DNA of 64,000 bases from Vibrio sinaloensis (lineage in GTDB: Bacteria; Pseudomonadota; Gammaproteobacteria; Enterobacterales; Vibrionaceae). The stretch lies in NCBI RefSeq assembly GCF_000808535.1, contig NZ_JWLV01000006.1, positions 31,436 through 95,435 on the forward strand, in the 5' to 3' direction. Every line of letters begins with the position of its first letter. The stretch's first letter is position 1. The notes under the pieces were generated by a model. That model worked only from the letters and a program-made list of their open reading frames with translations. It had not been told where the DNA came from and did not search any database. This document shows positions 43,830-52,675 of the stretch, piece by piece. The translations under genes were made by a program, and so were the position numbers.

Positions 43830-45515
43830 ATGAGTACGCAGCAACTCGATAAGCGCTGGTGGCACAATTCGGTTGTCTACCAAATTTACCCGCGAAGCTT
43901 CAATGATGCGAATGGTGATGGGATCGGTGATATTCCTGGCATCATCGACAAACTCGACTACATCGCAGAGCTGGGCGCCAATGTCATTTGGTTGAGTCCT
44001 GTGTATCAATCGCCGATGGATGACAACGGCTATGACATCTCCGACTATCAGAAAATTGCCCCTGAATTTGGCACCATGGCCGATATGGATAGGCTGATCG
44101 CTGAAGCGGATAAGCGCGGTATCAAGATTGTGATGGATTTGGTGGTCAACCATACCTCTGACGAACACCCTTGGTTTATTGAATCACGCAGCAGCAAAGA
44201 TAGCCCCAAACGGGATTGGTATATTTGGAAAGACCCTAAGCCTGATGGCAGTGAGCCAAACAACTGGGAGTCTTTTTTCAAACCTAAAGCTTGGACGCTT
44301 GATGAGAACACCGGGCAGTATTACCTGCATTTGTTCAGCAACAAGCAGCCTGATCTCAATTGGGCGAATCCAGAAGTGCGTGAAGCCGTCTACGACATGA
44401 TGCATTTCTGGCTGAAAAAAGGACTGGGTGGCTTTCGTATGGATGTCATCAACATGATTGGTAAACCCTCCGATTACCCCGATGCGACGATCTTCGATCA
44501 AGGGGTTGCGGGGTGGGAGCATTGGTCCAATAACTTGTTGGTTCACCAATACCTGCGTGAAATGCACGACAAAGTCCTCAAACATTATGATGTGTTAACC
44601 GTGGGAGAAACGCCTTTCACCACCACCCTAGATGGGCGTTATTACTCGCATCCTGATCGCAATGAAATCAGCATGATATTCCAGTTCGAGCACGTCAGTA
44701 TCGATAGGGAAGAGCACAATGCGGTGAAAAAACCGTTCGATTTGGTTCAATACAAAGAGATCATGACTCGTTGGCAAGAAGACTTGTATCAAAAAGGCTG
44801 GAATAGTCTCTATTGGAGCAACCACGATCAGCCTCGTACGGTTTCGCGCTATGGATGTGACTCTGCGAAATATCGCGTGGTGAGTGCGAAAATGCTCGGC
44901 ACGGTACTGCATATGATGAGTGGTACGCCGTACATCTACCAAGGTGAAGAGATTGGCATGACCAACAAGCACTTTGACTCTATTGACGAGTTCAATGACT
45001 TGATGGCGAAATTCCACTATCAAAAAATGCGTGACAGAGGGGTAAGTGATGTGGATGCGCTGGCCTTTTTGAACGATTTTTCACGCGATCACGCTCGAGT
45101 CCCTGTACAGTGGAACGATCAATTAAACGCTGGCTTTACCACGGGGACGCCATGGCTGCCCGTCAATGACAACTATCCAGAGATCAACGCGGAACAGGCG
45201 GTTAAGGATGACGACTCGATTTATCATCACTACCGCCGCTTGATTGCTTTGCGCCAAGGAGAGCAGTACGGTGACGTGATTGTGTATGGCGAGCATCAAT
45301 TGCTGGACCCGCAAGACTGTGAAGTCTACGCCTACATCCGCAGTCATCAAGGCAAATCACTGCTGACTATTGCAAACTTTAGTAGCAACAGTGTGGTGAG
45401 AAGTTATCCCGGCAGTGTCAAACAGCAAGTGATCAACAATTACCCAGAGACTGTTGAGAGCCTAACGGAAATGGCATTAAAGCCTTACCAAGCTTTGGTG
45501 ATTGAACTGGCATAA
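43830..45515 (+). CDS. GH13 alpha-glucosidase / oligo-1,6-glucosidase
   Basis: A 561-residue GH13 enzyme. QIYPRSFNDANGDGIGDIPG (near 17-36) is the family start block, and VVNHTSDEHPWF follows (near 103). The catalytic Asp is in GFRMDVINM (near 204), Glu in VGETPFTT (near 262) and third Asp in SNHDQPR (near 332). It hydrolyses alpha-glucosides in the cytoplasm (AglA-like role). It has no signal peptide. GGAG precedes the ATG. Confidence 0.9.
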   Translation: MSTQQLDKRWWHNSVVYQIYPRSFNDANGDGIGDIPGIIDKLDYIAELGANVIWLSPVYQSPMDDNGYDISDYQKIAPEFGTMADMDRLIAEADKRGIKIVMDLVVNHTSDEHPWFIESRSSKDSPKRDWYIWKDPKPDGSEPNNWESFFKPKAWTLDENTGQYYLHLFSNKQPDLNWANPEVREAVYDMMHFWLKKGLGGFRMDVINMIGKPSDYPDATIFDQGVAGWEHWSNNLLVHQYLREMHDKVLKHYDVLTVGETPFTTTLDGRYYSHPDRNEISMIFQFEHVSIDREEHNAVKKPFDLVQYKEIMTRWQEDLYQKGWNSLYWSNHDQPRTVSRYGCDSAKYRVVSAKMLGTVLHMMSGTPYIYQGEEIGMTNKHFDSIDEFNDLMAKFHYQKMRDRGVSDVDALAFLNDFSRDHARVPVQWNDQLNAGFTTGTPWLPVNDNYPEINAEQAVKDDDSIYHHYRRLIALRQGEQYGDVIVYGEHQLLDPQDCEVYAYIRSHQGKSLLTIANFSSNSVVRSYPGSVKQQVINNYPETVESLTEMALKPYQALVIELA

Positions 45516-45523
45516 TCAAAAAA

Positions 45524-45548
45524 AGCCACCTTGCGAGGTGGCTCTTTA
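45524..45548 (+). terminator. Terminator after alpha-glucosidase
   Basis: AGCCACCT and AGGTGGCT form a perfect 8-bp stem with a 4-base loop. The short CTTT tail is at the same time the start of a parS2 site. Confidence 0.75.
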
Positions 45549-45557
45549 CACTGTAAA
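45545..45557. other. parS2 site 7
   Basis: TTTACACTGTAAA, a perfect consensus match directly after the terminator stem between convergent genes. Confidence 0.9.
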
Positions 45558-45569
45558 GCGTGAGGAGGA

Positions 45570-46817
45570 TTAGGCGATCAATTTTGTGAGCTTTCGCAGT
45601 GATTGATACGCGGCCGTTTGCTGCTCTTTTGCTTGGCAAACTGAAAGTAAGTCATCAATAAAATGGCTTAGCGCTCTGGCCTCCACTTTTCTTACCCCTC
45701 TTTGCTGCGTTTCGGTCAGGTAGTCATAAACCGACGCCGCGCCAAAATCGCCGAAAATCATCTCACACTCTTGATTGATTAATACGTTGTGGGCATAGAG
45801 ATCGCCATGGCAGACCTTGTTGTCGTGCATGTGATTGAACACGTCCACCATTTGATCGACGATCTTCTCAATTTGTCTGACCGACAAGCGAAACTCTGGT
45901 TTGAACACATCGCGAGTGCAAGTTTCCAGTGTGGGTGGCAAACCAAGGTTGACGTAGTTATCAGGGATTAGCTTCATCACCAAAGCAAGAGATTCAGCGT
46001 CATCCACCAAACCAATCGACGCCACCAAGTTGTCATGCGAACCCGTTTGTAGGCAGGCTTGCAACTCATCTTGTGGGTAGCCGTCGCTCGTGACTTCGCC
46101 TTTAAACACTTTGACTGCGACTTGGTCAGGAAAATCGTAACGGCGATCTAGCCAATCGGCGTGCGAAATCACACCAGAAGCGCCTTGACCTAACACATGG
46201 TTGAGTCGGTAACTGTCAGGCGAGACTCGCGGAACCGCAGCGGTAGTCACGACTCGCTCACAGAACGGGTTGCCAGCAAACGCCATCCACGCCAGTTTAG
46301 GCAGAGTCAACAAAACATCAGGGAAGTGAGTGAGCTGATTGGCGGACAGTCTCACCAGTTCAAGGTTTTCTAGCTGGTCAAAACTGGTGGGCAATACCTT
46401 GATCATGTTTCCAGCAAGCGCCAGTTTTCGCAGGCGAGGTCGATGACCGAGTGCTTCTGGAAGTTGCTCAATTTGGTTGTCGGTCAAAATCAGCCAACGT
46501 AGCTGCAGAGGCAATGCATCGCCTGATACGCGGGCGATCTTGTTACTTTTGAAGCCAACCATCTCAAGCTGTTTGCAACGGCCGAGCACCAAAGGTAAAT
46601 GCGTAAAACGGTTTTGGGAGGCGAAAACAATGGTCAGTTTAGGCAGTTCGGCTAACCAGTCAGGGAGGTCGGTCAGTAAGTTGTTTGATACGTCTAAGAT
46701 TTCGAGTGAATCGGCCAAAGAGAGGATCTCGTCGGGTAGTTCGGTAAGCTGCTCTGAGAGTTTAAGCCGATGTATGCCGCGTAACTCGCCGCGTTTGAGT
46801 TGTTCTACTGTATGCAA
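45570..46817 (-). CDS. Leucine-rich-repeat protein kinase
   Basis: A 415-residue two-part protein. The N-terminal half (about 15-200) has around seven to eight leucine-rich repeats (patterns such as LEILDVSNNLLTDLPDWL and LRWLILTDNQIEQLPEAL). The C-terminal half (about 205-400) is a Hanks-type Ser/Thr kinase domain: GQGASGVI glycine loop, VAVKVFKG lysine, CHGDLYAHNVLIN catalytic loop and FGDFGAASVYD in place of DFG. The catalytic loop reads HGD rather than HRD, so activity should be tested. No neighbour hints at a target; it is convergent with the alpha-glucosidase. Confidence 0.85.
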   Translation of the reverse strand: MHTVEQLKRGELRGIHRLKLSEQLTELPDEILSLADSLEILDVSNNLLTDLPDWLAELPKLTIVFASQNRFTHLPLVLGRCKQLEMVGFKSNKIARVSGDALPLQLRWLILTDNQIEQLPEALGHRPRLRKLALAGNMIKVLPTSFDQLENLELVRLSANQLTHFPDVLLTLPKLAWMAFAGNPFCERVVTTAAVPRVSPDSYRLNHVLGQGASGVISHADWLDRRYDFPDQVAVKVFKGEVTSDGYPQDELQACLQTGSHDNLVASIGLVDDAESLALVMKLIPDNYVNLGLPPTLETCTRDVFKPEFRLSVRQIEKIVDQMVDVFNHMHDNKVCHGDLYAHNVLINQECEMIFGDFGAASVYDYLTETQQRGVRKVEARALSHFIDDLLSVCQAKEQQTAAYQSLRKLTKLIA

Positions 46818-46934
46818 ACTGACGGCCTATAAGTGCTCGTGAATAGGAAAAGAGCGCGTATTCTACGCAGGTTGAATGCAAAAGGCGAGGTGAGCCTATC
46901 TGCGCTTAACAACAGTCGCAAATAGGCGTTGGAA

Positions 46935-47309
46935 TTATGATTGCTTGATTAGCTGTCGATAGCTAAGCAAAGACAACAGAGCGAAGAAGGCTGGATCGCT
47001 CCAGCCGAAGCCGACAAAGATCCCTGTCAATCCAGCATAGCCAGTTATTACGACACCAAGCAGGTTGGTGACAAGCAGTGCTTTGAGTAGCTGTTGCATT
47101 GTCTCTTTGTGCTCTATTGTTCTTAGAAACAGGCTTACTGCCGCTACACCACCGAGAAAGATACTTGTGTGCTGAGACAGAAAGTAAGCGTACTTATCGT
47201 TAATCTCTACACCATACATTGGCCACATTAGGGTCGGCAGAAAAAACAGTGCGAATGCAAACACAGTGTAGATGCTGCCGTGTACGGTTAAAAACAGTCT
47301 ATTGGTCAT
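46935..47309 (-). CDS. Small four-helix membrane protein
   Basis: A 124-residue protein with about four membrane helices (near 8-28, 42-62, 72-92 and 100-118). I do not recognise the family. It starts 9 bp after the YdhR-like gene and forms a two-gene operon with it, divergent from a LysR gene. Confidence 0.75.
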   Translation of the reverse strand: MTNRLFLTVHGSIYTVFAFALFFLPTLMWPMYGVEINDKYAYFLSQHTSIFLGGVAAVSLFLRTIEHKETMQQLLKALLVTNLLGVVITGYAGLTGIFVGFGWSDPAFFALLSLLSYRQLIKQS

Positions 47310-47318
47310 AGCGGTTCC

Positions 47319-47624
47319 TTACAGGCCAACTGGCCCACGATTGATCTCAGTCAGTGGCTGATTGATGTCAAAAATAACGCCACGCACTTCTGCAACTCCC
47401 ATTTCTTTTAGTCGAGCGGCATGCATGTCTAGGTAATTTTGTGCGCTGATCTCATCTTGGAAAAGATAGATACCCCCACCTCGCTTTTCAGATTCGTTTT
47501 CTGTCCAGATTTTCCACATCATGCCGGGTTCTTGATTAATTGACTCCGCTAGACTTACCAATGCGCGAGACATCTCTTCGCCCATAGGGCCATGATATTC
47601 AAAATCGACTTGCAGTAATTTCAT
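47319..47624 (-). CDS. YdhR-family putative monooxygenase
   Basis: A 101-residue protein of the YdhR type (dimeric alpha-beta barrel): LQVDFEYHGPMGEEM at the start, PGMMWKIWTENE near 33, and GGGIYLFQDEISAQNYLDMH near 49-68. YdhR proteins are proposed monooxygenases of aromatic compounds; the substrate is unknown. Probably controlled by the divergent LysR regulator. Confidence 0.85.
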   Translation of the reverse strand: MKLLQVDFEYHGPMGEEMSRALVSLAESINQEPGMMWKIWTENESEKRGGGIYLFQDEISAQNYLDMHAARLKEMGVAEVRGVIFDINQPLTEINRGPVGL

Positions 47625-47755
47625 CTTAGTTTCTCCAATTGTTGTCTGTTGTGAACGCGTATTGCTGTTCGATGGAGATATTGTTGTCTATATAAATTAA
47701 ACAGAAAAGTTCATAATATTGCGCTTTAATGTCTAAAAAACTGACAGGTTGTGTG

Positions 47756-48655
47756 ATGAGGTTGAAAAGTACACTTGAGCAATGGGTTACGCTGAAGGAA
47801 GTGGATAGAGCGGGCAGTATTCAAGCCGCAGCTTCGGCTTTAAACAAAAGCCATACCACCCTGATTTACTCGATCAAAAAGCTTGAAGACCAACTGGGCG
47901 TTAAGCTGGTGGAGGTGAAGGGAAGACGCGCCACAGTGACTGAGCATGGCCGTTCACTGCTTAGAAGAGCGAGCAGTATGCTTGAACAGGCCAGAGAGCT
48001 GGAAGACTTAAGCCAACAAATTTCAGCGGGTGTCGAGTCAGAGATTATCGTTGCGATGGATCACCTCTGCGACCCGAGCCTGCTCTATCAACCGATGGCA
48101 GAGTATCTTAGTCAAAACAGTACCACCTCGATTCAAGTTGTAGAGACTTCGCTGTCTAAAACGACAGAAATGGTGACCAGCGAGCAAGCGGATATTGCAA
48201 TAATTACTTTGCCGGTGACCAACTATCCTGCCGAAGCTTTTTCGATGACGAGTATGTTGCCCGTTGTCTCAAGTAAGCACCCACTCGCAAGTCAAAGTCA
48301 GGTTTGTATGGCGGATTTTGCCACTCATTGCCAAGTTGTCATTCGCGATCTGGGGGCGACTCAGGTTGAGAACAAAGAGCAAAATGTCGGTTGGTTAAAA
48401 GCGAATCAGCGGATAACCGTCGACAATTTTGACCATGCATTTCGAGCGGTTGAGCAAGGCGTCGGTTTTTGCCGCTTGCCAGAGCACATCATCAAGTCAA
48501 GAAACACAGGCCATCTAAAGGTGCTTAAAGTCGAGCACAATGAAAAGTATCAAGTGCCGCTGCATATCACCCTTCCGAAAGGAGCCAAAACGGGCCCGGC
48601 AGCCAAATGCTTCTACGAATTGTTATTAGCAAAATCGGCAAAAGGCGAATCTTAA
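47756..48655 (+). CDS. LysR-family transcriptional regulator
   Basis: A 299-residue LysR protein: HTH region LKEVDRAGSIQAAASALNKS (near 14-33), then SHTTLIYSIKKLEDQLGVKL, and an effector domain from about 90. The ATG at 47756 fits the HTH position; an in-frame ATG at 47729 adds nine residues without a ribosome site. Its divergent neighbours are the YdhR-like and membrane-protein genes. Confidence 0.87.
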   Translation: MRLKSTLEQWVTLKEVDRAGSIQAAASALNKSHTTLIYSIKKLEDQLGVKLVEVKGRRATVTEHGRSLLRRASSMLEQARELEDLSQQISAGVESEIIVAMDHLCDPSLLYQPMAEYLSQNSTTSIQVVETSLSKTTEMVTSEQADIAIITLPVTNYPAEAFSMTSMLPVVSSKHPLASQSQVCMADFATHCQVVIRDLGATQVENKEQNVGWLKANQRITVDNFDHAFRAVEQGVGFCRLPEHIIKSRNTGHLKVLKVEHNEKYQVPLHITLPKGAKTGPAAKCFYELLLAKSAKGES

Positions 48656-48824
48656 CCTCTGAAAACATAACGGTGAGTCATTACTGACAACCCCCCGTTT
48701 ACGTCGATATGACGCAGAAGGTGACCTATCACACGTCGTGTTAATTTAGTGATTTAATCTTTTTATTAGCCGACATTGGTATGCGATATTTCGACGGTAG
48801 TTTTAAGATTAACGGGTAAGTGAT

Positions 48825-49391
48825 ATGAGAAGCGAAAAAGAGAAAATGCTTGCAGGTGAGCCTTATGAAGCGTGGGACGAAGAACTATTCAACGAACGTA
48901 TTGAGTGCCGTAAGGTGTTGCAAACACTCAACAATAGCATTCCAAATACCCCAGAGTGGCGAAGCGCTGTTGACCGTTTGATTCCGGATTCCGAGGGGGC
49001 GTATCTCGAACCGCCATTTCGTTGTGATTACGGCTCGAACATAAAACTCGGCAAAAACTTCTACGCTAATTTCAACTGCGTGGTGCTCGATGTGGCAGAG
49101 GTGCACATTGGTGATAATGTGCTGTTCGCGCCGAATGTACAAATTTACACGGCAGGTCATCCATTAGATGTAAAAGGGCGCGTAGAAGAGGGCGTTGAGT
49201 TTGGTACACCGATTACGATTGGTGATAACGCATGGCTCGGCGGCGGTGTGATCGTTTGTCCGGGCGTTACCATTGGTGCTAACAGTGTCATTGGTGCCGG
49301 TAGCGTAGTGACGAAAGATATTCCTGCGAATGTTGTCGCGGCAGGCAACCCGTGCCGTGTTATCCGTTCGATTGATCAAGGTGACCTTTAG
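48825..49391 (+). CDS. Maltose/galactoside O-acetyltransferase family protein
   Basis: A 188-residue left-handed beta-helix acetyltransferase with an N-terminal Maa domain (KEKMLAGEPYEAWDEEL). Hexapeptide repeats follow (FNCVVLDVAEVHIGDNVLFA, then IGDNAWLGGGVIVCPGVTIG), with the catalytic-type His in YTAGHPLDV (near 113). It acetylates sugars with acetyl-CoA, possibly as detoxification. A terminator lies at 49478. Confidence 0.88.
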   Translation: MRSEKEKMLAGEPYEAWDEELFNERIECRKVLQTLNNSIPNTPEWRSAVDRLIPDSEGAYLEPPFRCDYGSNIKLGKNFYANFNCVVLDVAEVHIGDNVLFAPNVQIYTAGHPLDVKGRVEEGVEFGTPITIGDNAWLGGGVIVCPGVTIGANSVIGAGSVVTKDIPANVVAAGNPCRVIRSIDQGDL

Positions 49392-49477
49392 AGCTCTGCT
49401 GGGAGAGCCTACCCGTAACATTGCCCAGATGATAAGACAGCCTTCAGCATGTTGGTGGAAGACGCCTCTTTCTCTTT

Positions 49478-49508
49478 AAAGCCTGCCGCCCCTCACAGCA
49501 GGCTTTTT
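49478..49508 (+). terminator. Terminator after the acetyltransferase
   Basis: AAAGCCTGC and GCAGGCTTT pair across an 11-base loop and are followed by a T run. Confidence 0.8.
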
Positions 49509-49634
49509 CATTTCTAAGATATAAAACGCCCGCCGGTTGTGCTAGGTTGTCCACTTTTCGTTGCGCTGGCGTGCAATCAAGCGTGTTTTATCTGCTGCCA
49601 GCTCGATAATATTTTGACTGATGCTTTGGATTCA

Positions 49635-51023
49635 ATGGCTCCCATGATGGTAAAACGCAAAAAAAGTCGCTCAATCTTCACCTATCTCTACCTGACGGGA
49701 GTGGTCAGTATTCTGGGTACCATTACCTTGTTTACCAAACTTACTGACGGCTACATGCTACAAGGAGACATTGATTCGTTTGTTGAGAGCTCTGCCATTC
49801 ATGTAAAGCGTTACCTCGAAGCCAAGGGCGAGCCAGATGGGCTATACGAAAGGCTAAACAGTCAAGACGAGTTGGTGTTCTATAACTACACACTCTCATT
49901 GGTGGACAACAGTGAAGTGGCGGGCGAGCGGTGTAAAGAGTGCGTGATGCTTGTCAGTGACACAGGACCCAAGGTGTACGTGCGTGACGACGACTATTTC
50001 TCTTCTGCGTTACCCATTCCCAACAGCGACAAGTTTTTACTGCTGACTGAAATTGAAGAGCCCTCTCACACTCACGAAGAGTGGTATGAGGATGAAGATA
50101 CACAGTTTTTTACCGCCCTGTTTACTCTGATTGGTTTGGTGATCGGGCTTCTGATATACACGCCGCTTGTGATGGTCAACCGCCGTGTTAAAAAGCTGCT
50201 CCACACGCAGCGCGTTTTTGGTCAGGGAGATCTGAGCGTGCGCGCTGAGCCGAGTGCTCTGTCACCGATGAAAGAGATTGTTGAGAGTTTCAATTACATG
50301 GCGGACGATATTGAAGCTCGCGTCAAACAGGCGCAAATCTTCTCTTACGCTATCCCGCATGAGATTCGAACGCCGTTGACGCGTATTCAGATGGCCAGTG
50401 ATCTGCTAAGGCGAGAGGATACTGTCGATAAAAACGACCTATTTGATCAAATAGACCGTTATATTGGCGATATTTCACTGTTAACGTCAGACATCCTCAA
50501 ACTGGCAAAGCTGACCAACCAGCATGGAGAAATGCAGCTAGAGCCGACCCGTTTTTCGTTGGTAGAGCTCTGCCAAGATCGTATCCAAGTTACCGCGGAG
50601 CCGGGCAGCGCGACGTTTGTTATTCAACACGAATTGGATAACCCTAAGGTCTATGGCTGCGATTGTTACGCTAAGTTGGTGCTCGATAATTTGATCAAGA
50701 ACGCGAACAAATATGGTAAGGGTAAAGTTGAAGTGTCGATCGAGCAGGATCAAACCTGTTATCTGATCCATGTTGAAGACAACGGTGAAGGGATACCTGA
50801 AGAGAAACAAGAAGAAATCTTCATCGCCTTTTCTCGTTTGGATGCGAGCCGAAACTTAAATCAAGGCGGCTTTGGTTTAGGTTTGGCGATCGCCAATCAA
50901 GCGGCGAAGAATCTTGGCTGGCGATTGGCCGTCAGCCAAAGCTCACTCGGCGGTGCAAAGTTTTCCATCACTATCCCGAAAGCGATGGAAAACCGCGCTG
51001 TATCCACTTGCACGCCTTGTTGA
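49635..51023 (+). CDS. Orphan sensor histidine kinase
   Basis: A 462-residue RstB-like sensor kinase. TM1 lies about 15-32, a periplasmic region with two Cys (ERCKECVML) about 35-155, and TM2 about 160-180. A HAMP domain follows, then HisKA with YAIPHEIRTPLTRIQ (phospho-His), and the ATPase boxes LIKNANKYGKG, VEDNGEGIPEE and GGFGLGLAIA. No response regulator is adjacent. The start at 49635 (or 49644) is chosen because the frame extension back to 49539 would add a Cys-rich segment unlike kinases. Confidence 0.85.
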   Translation: MAPMMVKRKKSRSIFTYLYLTGVVSILGTITLFTKLTDGYMLQGDIDSFVESSAIHVKRYLEAKGEPDGLYERLNSQDELVFYNYTLSLVDNSEVAGERCKECVMLVSDTGPKVYVRDDDYFSSALPIPNSDKFLLLTEIEEPSHTHEEWYEDEDTQFFTALFTLIGLVIGLLIYTPLVMVNRRVKKLLHTQRVFGQGDLSVRAEPSALSPMKEIVESFNYMADDIEARVKQAQIFSYAIPHEIRTPLTRIQMASDLLRREDTVDKNDLFDQIDRYIGDISLLTSDILKLAKLTNQHGEMQLEPTRFSLVELCQDRIQVTAEPGSATFVIQHELDNPKVYGCDCYAKLVLDNLIKNANKYGKGKVEVSIEQDQTCYLIHVEDNGEGIPEEKQEEIFIAFSRLDASRNLNQGGFGLGLAIANQAAKNLGWRLAVSQSSLGGAKFSITIPKAMENRAVSTCTPC

Positions 51024-51037
51024 TGACGCTTACCACT

Positions 51038-51934
51038 CTAAATTTCTGCATGCCTTTGTGCTTTGGCTTGGGAGCGCAAGCTGTCTACCACTTGGGGAAA
51101 CAGCGACATCGCGATCATGCCTACCATTAAGCTGTATTGCACGGGGGTAAAAGACTCACCGAGCAATAGCAGCCCAGATACGATCCCCGCCACAGGGTTA
51201 GCAATACCGCCAAAGGTAAAATCGACCACAGACATGCGTTGCAATAACCACACATAAAGGCCGTAGCCCAGCGCAGTATTGAGTAGAACAACCCAAAGTA
51301 GCCCCAGCACGTTGGTCATCGAGAGCTGCTCAATCGCCATGGCGTATTGGGCGGGTTGAATCATGCTATGGATGATGGCAGCAAGCGTTAGGATTGCGCC
51401 GCCCAGAATCAGTTGCCAGCTCAATACTGTCCACCAGTGAATACGCTCACCCAGTGATTTGGTTAATGAACTGCCGACAATAATGCAGCTGATCGCGCCA
51501 AGCATCGCCGCCAAACCAACGGGGTTTAAGCTGATGGAGCGTGGATCAAACAGCATCCAAGCTAGAGCAATCAGTGCCGCCCCACTGACCGCCTGCAGTC
51601 GACCCGGGCGTTTTTTGTATCGCAACCAAGTGTAGAGCATCGCGAATACGGGCACTGAAATCATTCCCACCCCAGAAATGGCTGATGGCAGCGTGAGCGC
51701 CATAACAAAGATCAGAACAAAGAAGGTGGCAATGTTGATAAAGCCCAAGCGTACTAGAACGCCCCAATCTTGTGCCTTAGGTAAACTGGGTTTGAATGCC
51801 AGAAGCAGCAGGCCAGCAGGGAGCGCTCTTATCGCCCCTAACAACAATGGCGGCCAATCCGCGAGTGTGTATTGGGTAACGGCATAAGTGGTTCCCCAAA
51901 AGAAGGCGGGGATCATCGCAAGCAATATGTTCAT
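51038..51934 (-). CDS. EamA/DMT-family transporter
   Basis: A 298-residue protein with about ten membrane helices and the two EamA repeats (ALLWVVLLNTALGYGLYVWL in the second half). AIPAFFWGTTYAVTQYTLADWPP starts the first. Probable drug/metabolite exporter. Divergent from a MarR gene with shared operator sequences, so expression is probably MarR-controlled. Confidence 0.88.
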   Translation of the reverse strand: MNILLAMIPAFFWGTTYAVTQYTLADWPPLLLGAIRALPAGLLLLAFKPSLPKAQDWGVLVRLGFINIATFFVLIFVMALTLPSAISGVGMISVPVFAMLYTWLRYKKRPGRLQAVSGAALIALAWMLFDPRSISLNPVGLAAMLGAISCIIVGSSLTKSLGERIHWWTVLSWQLILGGAILTLAAIIHSMIQPAQYAMAIEQLSMTNVLGLLWVVLLNTALGYGLYVWLLQRMSVVDFTFGGIANPVAGIVSGLLLLGESFTPVQYSLMVGMIAMSLFPQVVDSLRSQAKAQRHAEI

Positions 51935-51938
51935 TATT

Positions 51939-51956
51939 TATCTTCATATTAAGATA
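51939..51956. promoter_or_regulatory. MarR-type operator A
   Basis: TATCTT and AAGATA separated by six bases (CATATT), lying just before the transporter start codon. Confidence 0.65.
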
Positions 51957-51993
51957 CTTTAAGTTAAACTTACTCCTCACATTGCTGTTTGTA

Positions 51994-52017
51994 AAGTATC
52001 TTTATGTTAAGATACTT
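51994..52017. promoter_or_regulatory. MarR-type operator B
   Basis: AAGTATCTT and AAGATACTT, exact 9-bp reverse complements separated by TATGTT. The inner six bases of each arm match operator A. The centres of A and B lie 58 bp apart. Confidence 0.75.
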
Positions 52018-52048
52018 CGAGTTTGCTATGGGAGTAAGAGAGAGATTC

Positions 52049-52531
52049 ATGGATGCGATAGATAAAGTGGTGAGCCAGTGGGCCGATGAGAAGCCAGATT
52101 TGGATACTCAGCCTATGGCGATCATGGGTCGCTTAATGCGAATTGCAAAGTACATGGAGTCTGAGGTTGCAGAGCTGCACAAGCGATATGACTTAAAGCT
52201 CGGTGAGTTTGATGTGCTCGCGACTTTGCGTCGAAGTGGCGCGCCGTTTCGTTTAACGCCTTCAGAGTTGATTAACTCTATGATGCTGACGTCGGGCGCC
52301 ATGACCAATCGGCTCGACAAGTTAGAAGCCAAAAGTTTGATCAGCCGTCAGCACAGCAAAGAAGACCGTCGCAGTGTGACCGTTGAGCTGACTCAAGAGG
52401 GGCTGAAGTTGATTGACCAAATCATTGAGGAGCATGTGGGCGTGCAGACTCAGTTAGTCGCCGGACTGAGTCATGAGCAACAGACTGAGCTCAATGTGCT
52501 GTTAAAACACTGGCTAGCCCAGTATGAATAA
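52049..52531 (+). CDS. MarR-family regulator
   Basis: A 160-residue MarR protein: winged-HTH core FDVLATLRRSGAPFRLTPSE, then TSGAMTNRLDKLEAKSLI, and the wing SKEDRRSVTVELTQEG. The ATG at 52049 has GAGAG upstream. Earlier in-frame starts (52004, 52028) lie within or beside operator B and are less likely. It probably represses itself and the divergent transporter. Confidence 0.88.
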   Translation: MDAIDKVVSQWADEKPDLDTQPMAIMGRLMRIAKYMESEVAELHKRYDLKLGEFDVLATLRRSGAPFRLTPSELINSMMLTSGAMTNRLDKLEAKSLISRQHSKEDRRSVTVELTQEGLKLIDQIIEEHVGVQTQLVAGLSHEQQTELNVLLKHWLAQYE

Positions 52532-52545
52532 CCTGAACTAAATTG

Positions 52546-52576
52546 TGCCTGAGGGAGAGCCTCGGGCATTTTTTTA
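52546..52576 (+). terminator. Terminator after marR-type gene
   Basis: TGCCTGAGG and CCTCGGGCA pair (one G-T wobble) across a 5-base loop, followed by a T run. Confidence 0.85.
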
Positions 52577-52675
52577 TTCTCTCTGTGAGCGGGTCGAATT
52601 TGCCCTGCGTGATTCGAGGTGCCCTTGTGATATGTTAAGCAAAATACCGATAGTGGGTGATCACAAGGCGCACCG

